Of a stretch of 64,000 bases of DNA, positions 1 to 12,000 are shown piece after piece (within the stretch, counting starts at the first letter, position 1; the number at the start of each line of letters is the position of its first letter). The DNA is from Pseudomonas flexibilis (GTDB taxonomy: Bacteria; Pseudomonadota; Gammaproteobacteria; Pseudomonadales; Pseudomonadaceae): positions 219,533-283,532 of the forward strand of contig NZ_JRUD01000007.1 of NCBI RefSeq assembly GCF_000802425.1, read 5' to 3'. The notes beneath the pieces are model-generated. The model made no database searches, was not told the DNA's origin, and saw only the letters and a list, made by a program, of their open reading frames with translations. The position numbers were made by a program, and so were the translations under genes.

Positions 1-220
1 CGCAGGGCGTGGAGCTGACGCCGGTCTCGCAATTCAGGCACTTGGCCAGGATGCGCGCGATGGTGGTCTTGCCCACCCCACGGGTGCCGGTAAACAGGTA
101 GGCATGGTGCAAGCGCTGGCTGTCCAGGGCGTTGATCAGGGCCTTGAGCACGTGGGTCTGGCCGACCATCTCGCGGAAGCTGCGCGGGCGCCATTTGCGT
201 GCAAGAACCTGATAACTCAT
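1..220 (-). CDS. dnaX: DNA polymerase III subunit gamma/tau, N-terminal part (cut by window edge)
   Basis: The minus strand encodes the first 73 residues of DnaX, the clamp-loader ATPase of the replicative polymerase. It begins with MSYQVLARKWRPRSF and has a Walker A loop (GTRGVGKTT, residues 45-53). The first zinc-binding cysteines (C61, C64, C73) are visible just before the edge. The start ATG is at 218-220. Only the amino terminus is present because the contig begins inside the gene. In Pseudomonas dnaX is usually followed by ybaB and recR, which would lie outside this window. The gene is divergent from ada. Identification is firm; the rest of the protein cannot be judged. Confidence 0.96.
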   Translation of the reverse strand, partial: MSYQVLARKWRPRSFREMVGQTHVLKALINALDSQRLHHAYLFTGTRGVGKTTIARILAKCLNCETGVSSTPC

Positions 221-332
221 CGGAAGCCGTCGTGCGGAAGGGGAAAGGCGGTCATCGTAGCGGAGCAAGGCATAAATTGCATCCGCCGACCTGCCGGCCG
301 TGCACCGATCCACAGGCGGGTGGCGCGGGGAG

Positions 333-382
333 AATTGCTGCGCAAGGACCGGAGTGTCCGCTGTCCGGCGCGGGATTAAGAT
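333..382 (+). promoter_or_regulatory. Candidate Ada-box promoter of ada
   Basis: AATT at 333-336 followed three bases later by GCGCAAGG (340-347) resembles the Escherichia coli Ada box AATTnAAAGCGCAAGA with one base less in the spacer. A possible -10 (TAAGAT, 377-382) lies downstream with no good -35, as expected for an Ada-activated promoter. The site would be near -49. This is a visual match only. Confidence 0.35.
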
Positions 383-410
383 GTCGGCAGGCTGAATCGG
401 GAGACCCACC

Positions 411-1442
411 ATGAATCCGCAGGACCCTCGCTGGCAATCCGTGCTCGCCCGCGACAGCGGCGCGACTTTCATCTATGCGGTGTTGACCACTGGTATCTAT
501 TGCCGACCGGGCTGCCCTTCGCGCCTGCCCCGCCCGGAGAACATCCGCTTCTTCGCCTCGCCCGATGACGCCGAGACCGCCGGATACCGCCCCTGCCGGC
601 GCTGCATCGTCCAGGACAAGCGGGGCCAGCAGCTGGAGCGGATCACCGCCGCCTGCCGGCGGCTCGAACTCGAGCCACAGGTTCCCGACCTGCACGAACT
701 GGCCCGCGACGCCGGGCTGAGTCCCTGGCATTTCCACCGTCTGTTCAAGACCCACACGGGTCTGACGCCGCGCACCTACGCTGCCGAGCAGCGTGCCCGG
801 CGCCTGCGGGCGACGCTGGAGGGCGGCCGCCCGGTGACAGAGGCCCTGCACGCTGCGGGCTTCGGCTCCAGCGGTCGCTTCTACGCGGCCGCCGATGATC
901 TGCTGGGGATGACACCGGGGCGTTATCGCAAGGGCGGCGCGCGGGAGACCATTCACTACGCGCTGGGCGACTCCAGCCTGGGCAAGGTGCTGGTCGGCCG
1001 CAGCAGCCGGGGCATTTGCGCCATCCTGCTCGGCGACGATAGCGAGGCCTTGCTGGCCGAGCTGCGCGGACGCTTCCCGAAGGCCGAACTGCAGCCGGGC
1101 GAGGAGGGTTTCGAAACGCTGATCGGCCAGGTGATTCAACTGGTCGAGAATCCACGCCAGGGCCTGGCGCTGCCTCTGGACATCCGTGGCACCGTCTTCC
1201 AGGCGCGCGTCTGGCAGGCGCTACGGGCGATCCCGCCCGGCACCACCCTCAGCTATGCGCAACTGGCGGCACAACTCGACCAGCCCACCGCGGTACGTGC
1301 GGTAGCCGGCGCCTGCGCGGCCAACAGCCTGGCGGTGGCAATCCCCTGTCACCGCATCGTACGCAGCGATGGCGAACTGTCCGGCTACCGCTGGGGGGTG
1401 GCGCGCAAGCGCGAACTGCTGAAGCGCGAACGGCAAGACTGA
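411..1442 (+). CDS. ada: Ada: bifunctional methylphosphotriester/O6-methylguanine-DNA methyltransferase and regulator
   Basis: This 343-residue protein repairs alkylated DNA and activates the adaptive response. The N-terminal zinc domain has Cys31, Cys35, Cys62 and Cys65; by analogy with E. coli Ada, one of these accepts methyl groups from phosphotriesters. An AraC-type helix-turn-helix follows at about residues 75-170 (LHELARDAGLSPWHFHRLFK). The C-terminal methyltransferase domain holds the suicide cysteine in IPCHRIV (Cys313). The length is close to the 354 residues of E. coli Ada. The ATG is preceded by GGGAGA. A possible Ada box lies upstream, so autoregulation is likely. The next gene is a small DUF3820 protein 46 bases downstream, perhaps cotranscribed. 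Confidence 0.95.
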   Translation: MNPQDPRWQSVLARDSGATFIYAVLTTGIYCRPGCPSRLPRPENIRFFASPDDAETAGYRPCRRCIVQDKRGQQLERITAACRRLELEPQVPDLHELARDAGLSPWHFHRLFKTHTGLTPRTYAAEQRARRLRATLEGGRPVTEALHAAGFGSSGRFYAAADDLLGMTPGRYRKGGARETIHYALGDSSLGKVLVGRSSRGICAILLGDDSEALLAELRGRFPKAELQPGEEGFETLIGQVIQLVENPRQGLALPLDIRGTVFQARVWQALRAIPPGTTLSYAQLAAQLDQPTAVRAVAGACAANSLAVAIPCHRIVRSDGELSGYRWGVARKRELLKRERQD

Positions 1443-1488
1443 ATAGCAGCCGGCTGGCAGAATGGCCGCCCATTCCGCGAGACCGACC

Positions 1489-1710
1489 ATGAAGCCCGAC
1501 GACCTTGTCCTGCTGGTGACCCGCAGCATGCCCTACGGCAAATATGAAGGCCGCCTGATCGCCGACCTGCCCGGCGACTACCTGGGCTGGTTCGCCCGCA
1601 AGGGCTTTCCCAAGGGGGAAATCGGCCGGCTGCTGGCACTGATGCACGAGATCGACCACAACGGACTGAACGCGCTGCTCGAGCCGTTGCGCAGGAATCG
1701 GGAAAACTGA
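1489..1710 (+). CDS. DUF3820 family small protein
   Basis: This 73-residue protein starts MKPDDLVLLVTRSMPYGKY and carries the conserved pattern of the DUF3820 family (MPYGKYEGR, DLPGDYLGWF, GFPKGEIGRLL). The family is short, cytosolic and found widely in proteobacteria; no reaction has been assigned to it as far as I know. An upstream ATG at 1462 in the same frame would add nine residues (MAAHSARPT), but the homologous core begins at 1489, so I chose that start. It follows ada in the same direction and ends 26 bases before the convergent 4.5S RNA gene. Confidence 0.85.
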   Translation: MKPDDLVLLVTRSMPYGKYEGRLIADLPGDYLGWFARKGFPKGEIGRLLALMHEIDHNGLNALLEPLRRNREN

Positions 1711-1736
1711 AGGAAGAAACGCGGGAGGAAGATGGA

Positions 1737-1848
1737 GGCGAACCCCACCAGCCACACCCCGGCACACAATGTCACCGCTACGGTTGCTCCCTTCCGGGCC
1801 TGGCCGGGTTCACGGCTGATCGTTGCGGGGGGACCGATGGGGCCCGCC
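1737..1848 (-). ncRNA. ffs: 4.5S RNA, signal recognition particle RNA
   Basis: Read on the minus strand, this segment contains the conserved SRP core AGGCCCGGAAGGGAGCAACC, close to the E. coli core AGGTCCGGAAGGAAGCAGCC with its GGAA tetraloop. The ends pair as GGCGGGCCCCA (1838-1848) with TGGGGTTCGCC (1737-1747), giving a closed terminal helix of 11 pairs including two G-U pairs. The 112-base length fits bacterial small SRP RNA (E. coli 114). It binds Ffh to target nascent membrane proteins to the Sec translocon. Exact ends are set from pairing and could be a few bases off. Confidence 0.93.
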
Positions 1849-1882
1849 ATAACGCGCCTCGCCTAGGCGGCGAGTGGGCGCC

Positions 1883-1910
1883 ATTGTACCGGCTTGCCGC
1901 CAACTTACAA
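1883..1910 (-). promoter_or_regulatory. Probable sigma70 promoter of ffs
   Basis: On the minus strand TTGTAA (1905-1910) and TACAAT (1883-1888) are spaced by 16 bases. Transcription would start near 1876, about 28 bases before the mature 5' end, consistent with a processed precursor. Confidence 0.5.
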
Positions 1911-2042
1911 CCAGGCCGGCGAGAAAAAGCCAGTCGCGACAGAGACTTGCCTTTACAGCGGCGGATCACCGCAGCTAGATGCGTTCTCGTCGGCCCGCGC
2001 GCCGGTTAGACTCGCGCCTTTCCTACCTTGTGGAGTACCCCA

Positions 2043-2321
2043 ATGGCCCTGACCAAGCAGCAGCTGATCGCCGATCTCGCCGAGTCCACCGACCTCACCC
2101 AGACTCAGGTCCGCGACCTGCTCGACCAGCTTGCCGGAATCGCCAGCGACGCACTGGAGAACGGCGAGGAGCTGACCCTGCCCGGCATCGGCAAGCTCAA
2201 GGTGAGCGAACGCCCGGCCCGCACCGGCCGCAACCCGCAGACCGGAGCCAGCATCCAGATCGCCGCCCGCAAGGTCGTCAAGTTCGTGCCCGCCAAGGCC
2301 CTGAGCGACGCCATCAACTGA
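2043..2321 (+). CDS. HU-family DNA-binding protein
   Basis: This 92-residue histone-like protein has the HU/IHF fold signature: a two-helix N-terminus (LTKQQLIADLAES), the GIGKLKV strand, and the DNA-binding arm RPARTGRNPQTGASIQI with the conserved Arg-Asn-Pro. It is expected to bend and compact DNA. It is not HupB or IHF itself by sequence but one of the extra HU-like paralogues common in Pseudomonas. The ATG at 2043 is preceded by GGAG at 2031-2034; the in-frame codon at 2028 has no such site. A GC-rich hairpin follows the stop. Confidence 0.92.
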   Translation: MALTKQQLIADLAESTDLTQTQVRDLLDQLAGIASDALENGEELTLPGIGKLKVSERPARTGRNPQTGASIQIAARKVVKFVPAKALSDAIN

Positions 2322-2331
2322 TCCCCCTTCT

Positions 2332-2354
2332 CGCGCCGTGCCCGGCACGGCGCG
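2332..2354 (+). terminator. GC-rich hairpin after the HU-like gene
   Basis: GCGCCGTG and CACGGCGC form an 8-bp stem around CCCGG, followed by a short pyrimidine run (CTTCTTCCC). It is a plausible but T-poor intrinsic terminator. Confidence 0.55.
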
Positions 2355-2453
2355 CTTCTTCCCTTCCGCCGTTCGGCATGCCACCCCAAGGGAATAGGCA
2401 TAGGCTGAAAAGTCCAGTATCTTTCCGCCCTGAATACCCCTTGGAGTATCAGC

Positions 2454-3335
2454 ATGAATTGCGACGCATCCCCGAAGCTGCAAATCGTGCCCTTCTTCGA
2501 CCCCGCCACCAGCACTTACAGCTATGTGGTGGCCGATACCGACAGCCGCCAGTGCGCCCTGATCGACGCCGTGCTCGATTACGATCCGGCCTCGGGTCGC
2601 ACCTCCCACGCCAGCGCCGACCGGATGGTCGCCCATGTCCGCGAACAGGGCCTGAGCGTGCAGTGGATCCTGGAAACCCACGTGCATGCCGATCACCTGA
2701 GTGCCGGCCACTACCTGCGCGAGCAGCTCGGTGGCCAATTGGCTATCGGCGAACAGGTACGCACGGTGCAGGACACCTTCGCCACCCTGTTCAACGCTGA
2801 GCCGGGCTTTGCCCGCGATGGTAGCCAGTTCGACCACCTGTTCCGCGACGGTGAAGCCTTCCGGATCGGCGACATCCCCGCCCAGGCCCTGCATACCCCC
2901 GGGCATACCCCGGCGTGCATGAGTTACCTGATCGGCGATGCCGTATTCGTCGGCGACACCCTGTTCATGCCCGATTACGGCACCGCGCGCTGCGATTTCC
3001 CCGGTGGCGATGCGCGCACCCTGTACCGCTCGATCCAGAAGCTGTTCGCCCTGCCAGACGCAACGCGGGTTTTCCTGTGCCACGACTACCTGGCACCGGG
3101 TCGCGAGCAGCACCAGCACGAAACCACGATCGGCGCGGAGCGCCGCGGCAACGTGCATGTGCATGAGGGCATCGACGAAGACAGCTTCGTGGCCATGCGT
3201 CAGGCCCGCGATGCCGAGCTGGACATGCCGACGCTGATCCTGCCCTCGGTGCAGGTGAACATGCGTGCCGGCCAGTTGCCACCGCCGGAAGACAACGGCA
3301 GCCGCTACCTGAAGATTCCACTCGACGTGCTCTGA
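2454..3335 (+). CDS. MBL-fold metallo-hydrolase of the persulfide dioxygenase/Blh type
   Basis: This 293-residue cytosolic protein is a metallo-beta-lactamase-fold enzyme. Metal-binding motif THVHADHLS gives His76, His78, Asp80 and His81. Further ligands lie in LHTPGHTPA, in GDTLFMPDYGTARCDF and in FLCHDY. This arrangement is that of the ETHE1/Blh branch of the family, which handles glutathione persulfide or related sulfur substrates, rather than of true lactamases or glyoxalase II. The ATG follows GGAG at 2442-2445. A DUF2892 gene follows 34 bases downstream; DUF2892 domains often sit beside rhodanese and Blh-like proteins, so a role in sulfide or sulfane-sulfur detoxification is a reasonable inference. 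Confidence 0.85.
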   Translation: MNCDASPKLQIVPFFDPATSTYSYVVADTDSRQCALIDAVLDYDPASGRTSHASADRMVAHVREQGLSVQWILETHVHADHLSAGHYLREQLGGQLAIGEQVRTVQDTFATLFNAEPGFARDGSQFDHLFRDGEAFRIGDIPAQALHTPGHTPACMSYLIGDAVFVGDTLFMPDYGTARCDFPGGDARTLYRSIQKLFALPDATRVFLCHDYLAPGREQHQHETTIGAERRGNVHVHEGIDEDSFVAMRQARDAELDMPTLILPSVQVNMRAGQLPPPEDNGSRYLKIPLDVL

Positions 3336-3369
3336 GGGCACGTTTCCCTGCTGAAAGGAGAAGTACGCA

Positions 3370-3600
3370 ATGAAGAAGAACGTCGGCGGTATCGACAAGA
3401 GCATCCGCATCCTGGTCGGCATCGCGCTGATCGCCTGGGCCATCGCCGGCGGTCCGGTGTGGGCCTGGATCGGCGTCCTGCCGCTGTTCACCGGCCTGAT
3501 CGGCTGGTGCCCGGCCTACCTGCCGTTCGGCCTCAGCTCCTGCAAGAGCGGTGGCAGCTGCGGTAACGGCGGCAGCTGTGGCTGCGGCGGCAAGAAGTAA
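3370..3600 (+). CDS. DUF2892 membrane protein with Cys-rich tail
   Basis: The 76-residue product begins MKKNVGGIDKSIRI, typical of DUF2892 (the YgaP transmembrane-domain family). Two hydrophobic segments (about residues 12-27 and 30-46) form a small inner-membrane hairpin. The C-terminus is unusual: Gly/Ser-rich with Cys58, Cys64, Cys70 and Cys72 in addition to Cys47, ending CGCGGKK. The cysteines could bind metal or carry persulfide. The start is set by AAAGGAG just upstream. Neighbours are the metallo-hydrolase and a small CxxC protein, all in one direction. Confidence 0.82.
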   Translation: MKKNVGGIDKSIRILVGIALIAWAIAGGPVWAWIGVLPLFTGLIGWCPAYLPFGLSSCKSGGSCGNGGSCGCGGKK

Positions 3601-3644
3601 CGATCATGGGAGCCAGGGACGGCCCGTTTTCAGGAGAGCCCACC

Positions 3645-3836
3645 ATGCACGACAAACGCCCCGTGTTTCGCGTCAGCGCCGATCGCCACTCGGCCAGTCG
3701 CCGGGTCCGCTACGTGGAACAATCCGCCGCCAGCGACGACTGCCAGCTGTGCCAGCTGGATACCACCCGGTTCCCGGATGATCCCCAGCCGGCCTGTGAC
3801 ACCCGGCCGGTCAAGGTGCCCACCCAGCCAGACTGA
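3645..3836 (+). CDS. Hypothetical 63-residue protein with a CxxC motif
   Basis: I do not recognise this family. The protein is polar, has no membrane segment, and contains Cys33-x2-Cys36 (DDCQLCQLD) and Cys51. The ATG at 3645 has AGGAGAG seven bases upstream; the in-frame ATG at 3606 has none, so the shorter form is preferred. It lies 44 bases after the DUF2892 gene and its 3' end overlaps the end of the convergent TPR gene by 26 bases. The CxxC motif and position suggest a metal- or redox-linked accessory of the preceding two genes, which is inference only. Confidence 0.6.
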   Translation: MHDKRPVFRVSADRHSASRRVRYVEQSAASDDCQLCQLDTTRFPDDPQPACDTRPVKVPTQPD

Positions 3837-5457
3837 CGTCGGCCCCCGACCAGATCCGCTCCAGACGCTGGCGCACCTCGCCGGCCTCCTCGTTGCGCTG
3901 CTGAGCCTGCAGGCTGCGCTCCAGACCGTGCAACGACCAGCCGTTGTCCGGAAAGCGCCGCAAGTCTTCACGGAATGTCTGTTCCGCCGCCTCATACTGC
4001 CCGCTTTCGAGCAGAATACTCCCCAGATCCTGACGCACCGGTACCGTCCATTCCGGCGGCTCGCCGTAGGTCAGGGCATCCTCCAGACGCGCCGCCTCGC
4101 GCAGGCGTGCGACCGCCTCCTGCGGTTTGCCCTGCCCCGCCGCGATCTGCCCCTCCAGCACCTGGCTGGCGATGGCCAGCACCGCGCCGGAGCTGTTGAA
4201 CTCCATCCGTAGCTCGGCCATGCGCGGGTCCTTGGCGATGGCTTGCAGCGCGACCAGCTCGTCACGGGCCGCGTCCGCATCCCCTTGGGCAACCAGCGCC
4301 CTGCCCCGCGCGTAATGCCACATGCCGCGCGCATGCGGCAGGTCGCTCGGCGGCGCCGACTCGGCAAGCAGTTCATCCCAGCGCGCGAAGCGCACATCCA
4401 TTTGCAGATGGCGCGTCATGTGGTGCTGCAGGAAGGTCATGCCCGGCTCGCGCAGCATCGGCTCGGGAACCAGCTCGGCGATCTTGCGCGACGCGGACAG
4501 CGCCTGTTCGCTGCGCCCGATCATGCTGGCGGCGAAGGCCAGGAAGTCATAGTTGTGCGGGTAGTAGCCGGCGACATACACGCCGAACGCCGGGTTCTGG
4601 TCGCGAATGAAGGTCTCGTCGGCATGCACCGCATGCTCGTTGGCGCGGATGGCGTCCTCGTAGCGGCCAACCCGGATGTAGATGTGACCCGGCATGTGCA
4701 CCAGGTGACCAGCATCGGGCATCAGCCCGGCCAGGCGCTCGGCGCAGGGCACCGCGCGCTCCGGCTGCACGGCCTCGACGGCGTGAATGAAGAAGTGACA
4801 GGCGCCGGGATGCTGGGGATTGGCGGCGATGACCCGCTCCAACTGGGCAAGGATCTGCGGCGTGTCCGGTCGCGGTTCGCCTTCGGCCTTCCAGTACTGC
4901 CAGGGGCTGAGGTCCATCAGCGACTCGGCATACAGCGCGGCGGCATCCAGATTGTCCGGATACAGGCGCACCACCTTGCCCATCGCCTCGGCATAGGCAC
5001 GGTCCAGTTCGCTGCGATCCTCCGGAGGCGGGCTGGCGTAGCGCGTCGCCAGGGCCTCGATCAGTGTTCGCTCGGCGGCGGTGGCCTGACCCTCCCGTGC
5101 CCGCTCGAGTGCCGCCAGCGCCGGTTCGGCAGCGGCGGGGTCCATCGGCGCGTTGATGTTCGGGCCGAGCGACAAGGCAACGCCCCAGTGGCACATGGCG
5201 CAGGCAGGATCCAGCCGTGCCGCCTCGCTGAAGGCGCGAATGGCTTCCTGATGGTTGAAGGCGTAGTACAGGCGCAGGCCCTGGTCGAAATAGCGCTGCG
5301 CCTGCGGATTGCTGGTGGTAATGCTGTAGTGGTGCGTACCGAGGTTGTCATACAGCGGCACGGCCGATGGGGCCTGGGCTGCCAGCCCCAGGCCGGAAGC
5401 CAGCAACAACGCCAGCGCCAGGGGCTGCAGGTGGTAAACGGGGTTCCGGCGTTTCAC
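3811..5457 (-). CDS. Exported tetratricopeptide-repeat protein
   Basis: The 548-residue product starts at a GTG (5455-5457) preceded by GAGGATGAT. It has a signal peptide (VKRRNPVYH then a hydrophobic stretch ending LGLAAQA), so it is probably periplasmic. The first clear TPR unit is at about residues 50-85 (AFNHQEAIRAFSEAARLDP), and further repeats follow to the C-terminus, with conserved histidines in the middle (FFIHAVE, HLVHMPGHIY). An upstream ATG at 5517 would add 20 residues ahead of the signal peptide and is unlikely. Homologous TPR proteins of unknown function occur in Pseudomonas. The gene is downstream of ligA with 132 bases between. Confidence 0.8.
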   Translation of the reverse strand: MKRRNPVYHLQPLALALLLASGLGLAAQAPSAVPLYDNLGTHHYSITTSNPQAQRYFDQGLRLYYAFNHQEAIRAFSEAARLDPACAMCHWGVALSLGPNINAPMDPAAAEPALAALERAREGQATAAERTLIEALATRYASPPPEDRSELDRAYAEAMGKVVRLYPDNLDAAALYAESLMDLSPWQYWKAEGEPRPDTPQILAQLERVIAANPQHPGACHFFIHAVEAVQPERAVPCAERLAGLMPDAGHLVHMPGHIYIRVGRYEDAIRANEHAVHADETFIRDQNPAFGVYVAGYYPHNYDFLAFAASMIGRSEQALSASRKIAELVPEPMLREPGMTFLQHHMTRHLQMDVRFARWDELLAESAPPSDLPHARGMWHYARGRALVAQGDADAARDELVALQAIAKDPRMAELRMEFNSSGAVLAIASQVLEGQIAAGQGKPQEAVARLREAARLEDALTYGEPPEWTVPVRQDLGSILLESGQYEAAEQTFREDLRRFPDNGWSLHGLERSLQAQQRNEEAGEVRQRLERIWSGADVSLAGWAP

Positions 5458-5589
5458 GGCATCATCCTCCCGGTGGGGTTGATCCGCGGCGGGAGCCGGT
5501 TCCTGTGCTCTCGTCATTGGAGTCTGACGACCCTATTGAAACGCTAGCAGGCCCGTGCCTCGCCCGCCGGCCGGACGCCCACCGGCAGG

Positions 5590-7962
<2,373 letters not shown>

Positions 7963-8029
7963 TCAAGCTGCACACGACAAGCCGCAAGCTCCAGGCTTAC
8001 CGCGTGAGGCTTGCAGCTTGCAGCTGTCT

Positions 8030-8830
8030 TCAGCGTTGTTTGGTCAGGTGCCGGCGCTCGAAGTCGGTGATGCGCTGGCGGTAGTGTTCGATGGTCTGCG
8101 CGGTCATCACGCTGCGCTGGTCATCCTTGAGCTCACCGTCCAGCTCGTGGGCGAGCTTGCGGGCGGCGGCGATCATCACATCAAAGGCCTGCTTGGGATG
8201 GCGCGGCCCCGGCAGGCCGAGGAAGAAGCTCACCGCACGGGTGGTGAACAGGTCGATGTCATCCAGGTCGAAAGTGCCCGGCTTGACGCCGTTGGCCATG
8301 GAGAACAGCACTTCGCCGTGGCCGGCCATGCTCTCGTGGCGATGGAAGATGTCCATGTCGCCGAAGCGCAGGCCGCTTTCCAGGATGCTCTGCAGCAGCT
8401 CGGGACCCTTGAAGCCCTGCGGGTCACGGCAGACGACGTTGATCACCAGCAGTTCTTCCATCGGTGCGCCCCCGGACTCGCCGCGTTGCGCATAGGCGTC
8501 GCCTTCGTCCAGCGGGTTGAGCAGCGTCGGCACCGGCTCGTCGAACTCCAGATCACGCTGACGGGCACTCGCCCTGGCGCTGCGTGCTGTCGAGGGGGTG
8601 GCGCGACGCGGCAGGTCGCCCAGCGCGGGTTCGGCCGGGCGAACCACCCGGGCCGGGCCGAGCACTTCGCCATCGTCGCCGCCGTCAGCCAGGGAGTCGG
8701 CCAGACGACGGTCCAGCTTGAACTTCAGGGTGCCCTTGCCGCCGCGCATGCGCCGCCAGCCATCGAAGAGAATGCCGGCGATGACGATGATGCCGATGAT
8801 GATCAGCCATTCCCGCAGACCAAAATCCAT
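8030..8830 (-). CDS. zipA: Cell division protein ZipA
   Basis: This 266-residue bitopic protein tethers FtsZ to the membrane. The N-terminus [16 protein letters not shown] is the single membrane anchor, followed by a basic segment ([16 protein letters not shown]), a linker of about 90 residues, and the globular FtsZ-binding domain (from about residue 125, [16 protein letters not shown] ... [16 protein letters not shown]). I chose the ATG at 8828-8830 rather than the codon at 8866 because the membrane anchor normally begins the protein. It lies 224 bases after smc and 76 bases before ligA; the short ligA gap contains CAAGCTGCA-type inverted repeats. Confidence 0.95.
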   Translation of the reverse strand: MDFGLREWLIIIGIIVIAGILFDGWRRMRGGKGTLKFKLDRRLADSLADGGDDGEVLGPARVVRPAEPALGDLPRRATPSTARSARASARQRDLEFDEPVPTLLNPLDEGDAYAQRGESGGAPMEELLVINVVCRDPQGFKGPELLQSILESGLRFGDMDIFHRHESMAGHGEVLFSMANGVKPGTFDLDDIDLFTTRAVSFFLGLPGPRHPKQAFDVMIAAARKLAHELDGELKDDQRSVMTAQTIEHYRQRITDFERRHLTKQR

Positions 8831-9054
8831 AAAAAACCATGACCTCTGAAGATGAAGAACGGGCATCCGGACGAGACCGCTTCGACAAGCTCCCTGCCGT
8901 CCGGTTTCCGGCCCGTGAATAAAAACGGTCGTTTGCTAACTGTCTGTTCCCGCTGGAGTTTCCGGCGGGGTGAAAAAGTGCCCATAAACTAGCATGGCAT
9001 TCCGCCGTTTTGCACCGATCGGTTCCCCTTTCCCGCCAAAGCGCCGAGTGCCAC

Positions 9055-12000
9055 TCAGGCCTCGGCCAGGGCCACGGCTTCCTCGACATCCACCGCCACC
9101 AGTCGCGAGCAGCCAGGCTCGTGCATGGTCACGCCCATCAGTTGATCGGCCATCTCCATGGCGATCTTGTTGTGGGTGATGTAGATGAACTGCACCTTCT
9201 CCGACATGTCCTTCACCAGCCGGGCGTAGCGGCCCACGTTGGCATCGTCCAGAGGGGCGTCCACCTCATCGAGCATGCAGAACGGCGCCGGATTGAGCTG
9301 GAAGATGGCGAACACCAGAGCCAGGGCGGTCAGCGCCTTCTCGCCGCCGGACAACAGATGGATGGTGCTGTTCTTCTTGCCCGGCGGCCGGGCCATGATC
9401 GCCACCCCTGTATCGAGTAGATCCTCCCCGGTTAGTTCCAGATAGGCGTGGCCACCCCCGAACACCTTGGGGAACAGCGTCTGCAGGCCGCTGTTGATCT
9501 GGTCGAAGGTGTCCTTGAAGCGGGTGCGGGTTTCCTTGTCGATCTTGCGGATGACGTTTTCCAGGGTGTCCAGCGCCTCCACCAGATCGTCGTTCTGCGC
9601 GTCCAGGTAGCGCTTGCGCTCGGACTGCTGCTGGTATTCGTCGATGGCCGCCAGGTTGATCGGCCCCAGCCGCTGAATGCGCCCCGCCAGCTGTTCCAGC
9701 GCCGCTTCCCAGGCGTTGTCGCTGGCGTCGTTCGGCAGCATGGACAGCACCGCGTGCAGCTCGTAGCCGTCTTCCTGCAGCTGATCCTGCAGCGCCTTGC
9801 TGCGCACGCTCAGGGTCTGCCAGTCGAGGCGCTGCTGCTCCATCTGCCCGCGCAGCAGTTGCGCCTGCTGCTCGGCCTGGCTACGGCGCTTCTCGGCGTC
9901 GCGCAGCTCGCGGTCGGCATCTTCCAGGGCCAGGCGGGCGTGCTGCAGTTCTTCTTCCACGGCCATGCGCTGGTCGAGCAGCTCTTCCAGCTTCATGCGC
10001 AGCTCTTCCAGCGGTGCCGCGCCCTCTTCCAGATTCAGCGACAGCTGTTCGCGGCGTTCCTGGGCACGCTCGAACTGCAGGCTCAGGCGTTCCAGCGCCT
10101 GGCGGGTGGATTCGTGCTGGGCGCGCAGCGAGCCGATGCGCACTGCTAGCTGGTGGGCGTGGTCCTTGTGGCGCGTGGCATCCTGGCGGGCACGTTCCAG
10201 CGACTCGCGCAGGGCCTCGCGCCTGGCGAGCAGCTCCTCGCGGCGACTGCCGTCCTGCTCCATGGCCTCCAGGGCATCCTGCAGATGCAGGCGGGCTTCG
10301 CCGAGCTGCTCCTGCTCGATGGCTGCCTGCTCGGTCGCCTCGACCAGTTCCTCATCCAGCCGGCGCCGGCGCAGGGCCAGTTGCTCCACCTTCGCCTGCT
10401 GGGCGGACAGCCGGGCCTTGAACTCGCCCAGGCGCCGCGTCTCGTCCTGGCTGCGGCGGCGCACCTGCTCGCGCTGCGACTCCAGCTCGCGTTGCTCGTC
10501 GCGCAACAGCTGCAGACGGGCGTCCAGGGTTTCCAGCTCGGCGGCGTGCTCGTCGCGCTCGGCCTGCAGCGCCTCCAGCTCCTGGGCGCGGGCCAGTACG
10601 CCGGATTCCGCTTCGCCGGCACGCCGCACGCGCAGGAAATGCCGGCCGACCCAGTAGCCGTCGCGACTGATCAGGCTCTCGCCATCCTGCAGGCGGGCGC
10701 GTTGCAGCAGCGCGTCGTCGAGGCTTTCCACCGGGCGCACGCGACCGAGCCAGGGCGCCAGATCGACCGGCGATTCCACCAGCTCCAGCAGGCTGCCCGG
10801 CAGGCGCGCGGCGTTATCGGCCGGGCTGAACAGGCGCAGCTCGCCCTGGCCGAAGGCGGACAGATTGCAGCCATCGAAATCTTCCAGCAGCACGGCCTGC
10901 AAGTCGGCGCCGAGCACGGTTTCCACCGCCAGCTCCCAGCCTGTACGCACCCGCAGGCCGTCGGCCAGCCGCGGCTGACGTTCCAGCAACTGGCTCTTCA
11001 GCCAGTCGGCGACGCCCTGGCCGGGGTTCAGCGCGGCCTGTTGCAAGGCTTCCAGCGAGGCGATGCGCCCGTTGAGGCGCTGCAGGTCGCCCTGCGCCTG
11101 CTGCTGGGCCTGGGTGGCCTGCTGCAGTTCATTGCGCAGCGCTTCCAGGCGCTCCTGCTGGGCGCCCTCTTCCAGGTGCAGCTCTTCCAGCTGCAGCTCG
11201 CTGGCGGCCAACTGTTCGTTCAGCTCGAGGATGGCGGCGTCCTGCGGATCGGCGGCCAGTTGGGCATGTTCGTCACGCAACCGGCGCTCGCGTTCGGCCA
11301 GACGTTCCAGGCTCTGTTCCAGTTGCACGATGCGCGCTTGCTGCACCTCGGCGGCGCGGCGCGGCTCGGCGCTCAGCTGGTTGAAGGCATCCCACTGCTC
11401 CTGCCAGCCGCGCATGCCCTCCTCGGCTTCCTCCAGCACGGCCTGCGCCTCCTCGGCGGACAGCAGACTGGCTTCCTGCTCGGGCTCGAGCATGGCCAGC
11501 TCTTCGGTCAGGGATTCCAGACGGGCACGGTCCTGCCCCAGGTGCTGTTCGGTTTCCTGGCGCTGCCGCTCGGCGTCGCGCAGATCGTCCTGCAACTGGC
11601 GCAGGCGCTGCTGGCCGTGGGTGATGCTCTGCTCGACCCGGGCGATGTCGCCGCCCACTGAATAGAAGCGCGCCTGTACCTGGTTGAAGCGTTCGGACAG
11701 TTCGTGGTGGCCGTCGCGCAAGCGTTCGATGCTGGCGTCGGCGTTGCGCTGCTCGGCGACCAGCGCCTCGAAGGCGACTTCCTGGTCGGCGATGATCTTT
11801 TCCCGCTGGCCGGCCTGTTCGTTCAGCGTCTGCCAGCGCATGGCGGTGAGCTGGGCCTTGAGCTCGCGTTCCTCGGCCTTGTAGGCCTGGTACTTCTCGG
11901 CGGCCTGGGCCTGGCGATGCAAGCGCTCGAGCTGGCGTTCCAGCTCCTCGCGCAGGTCGGACAGGCGTGCCAGGTTTTCCTGGGTGCGACGAATGCGGTT

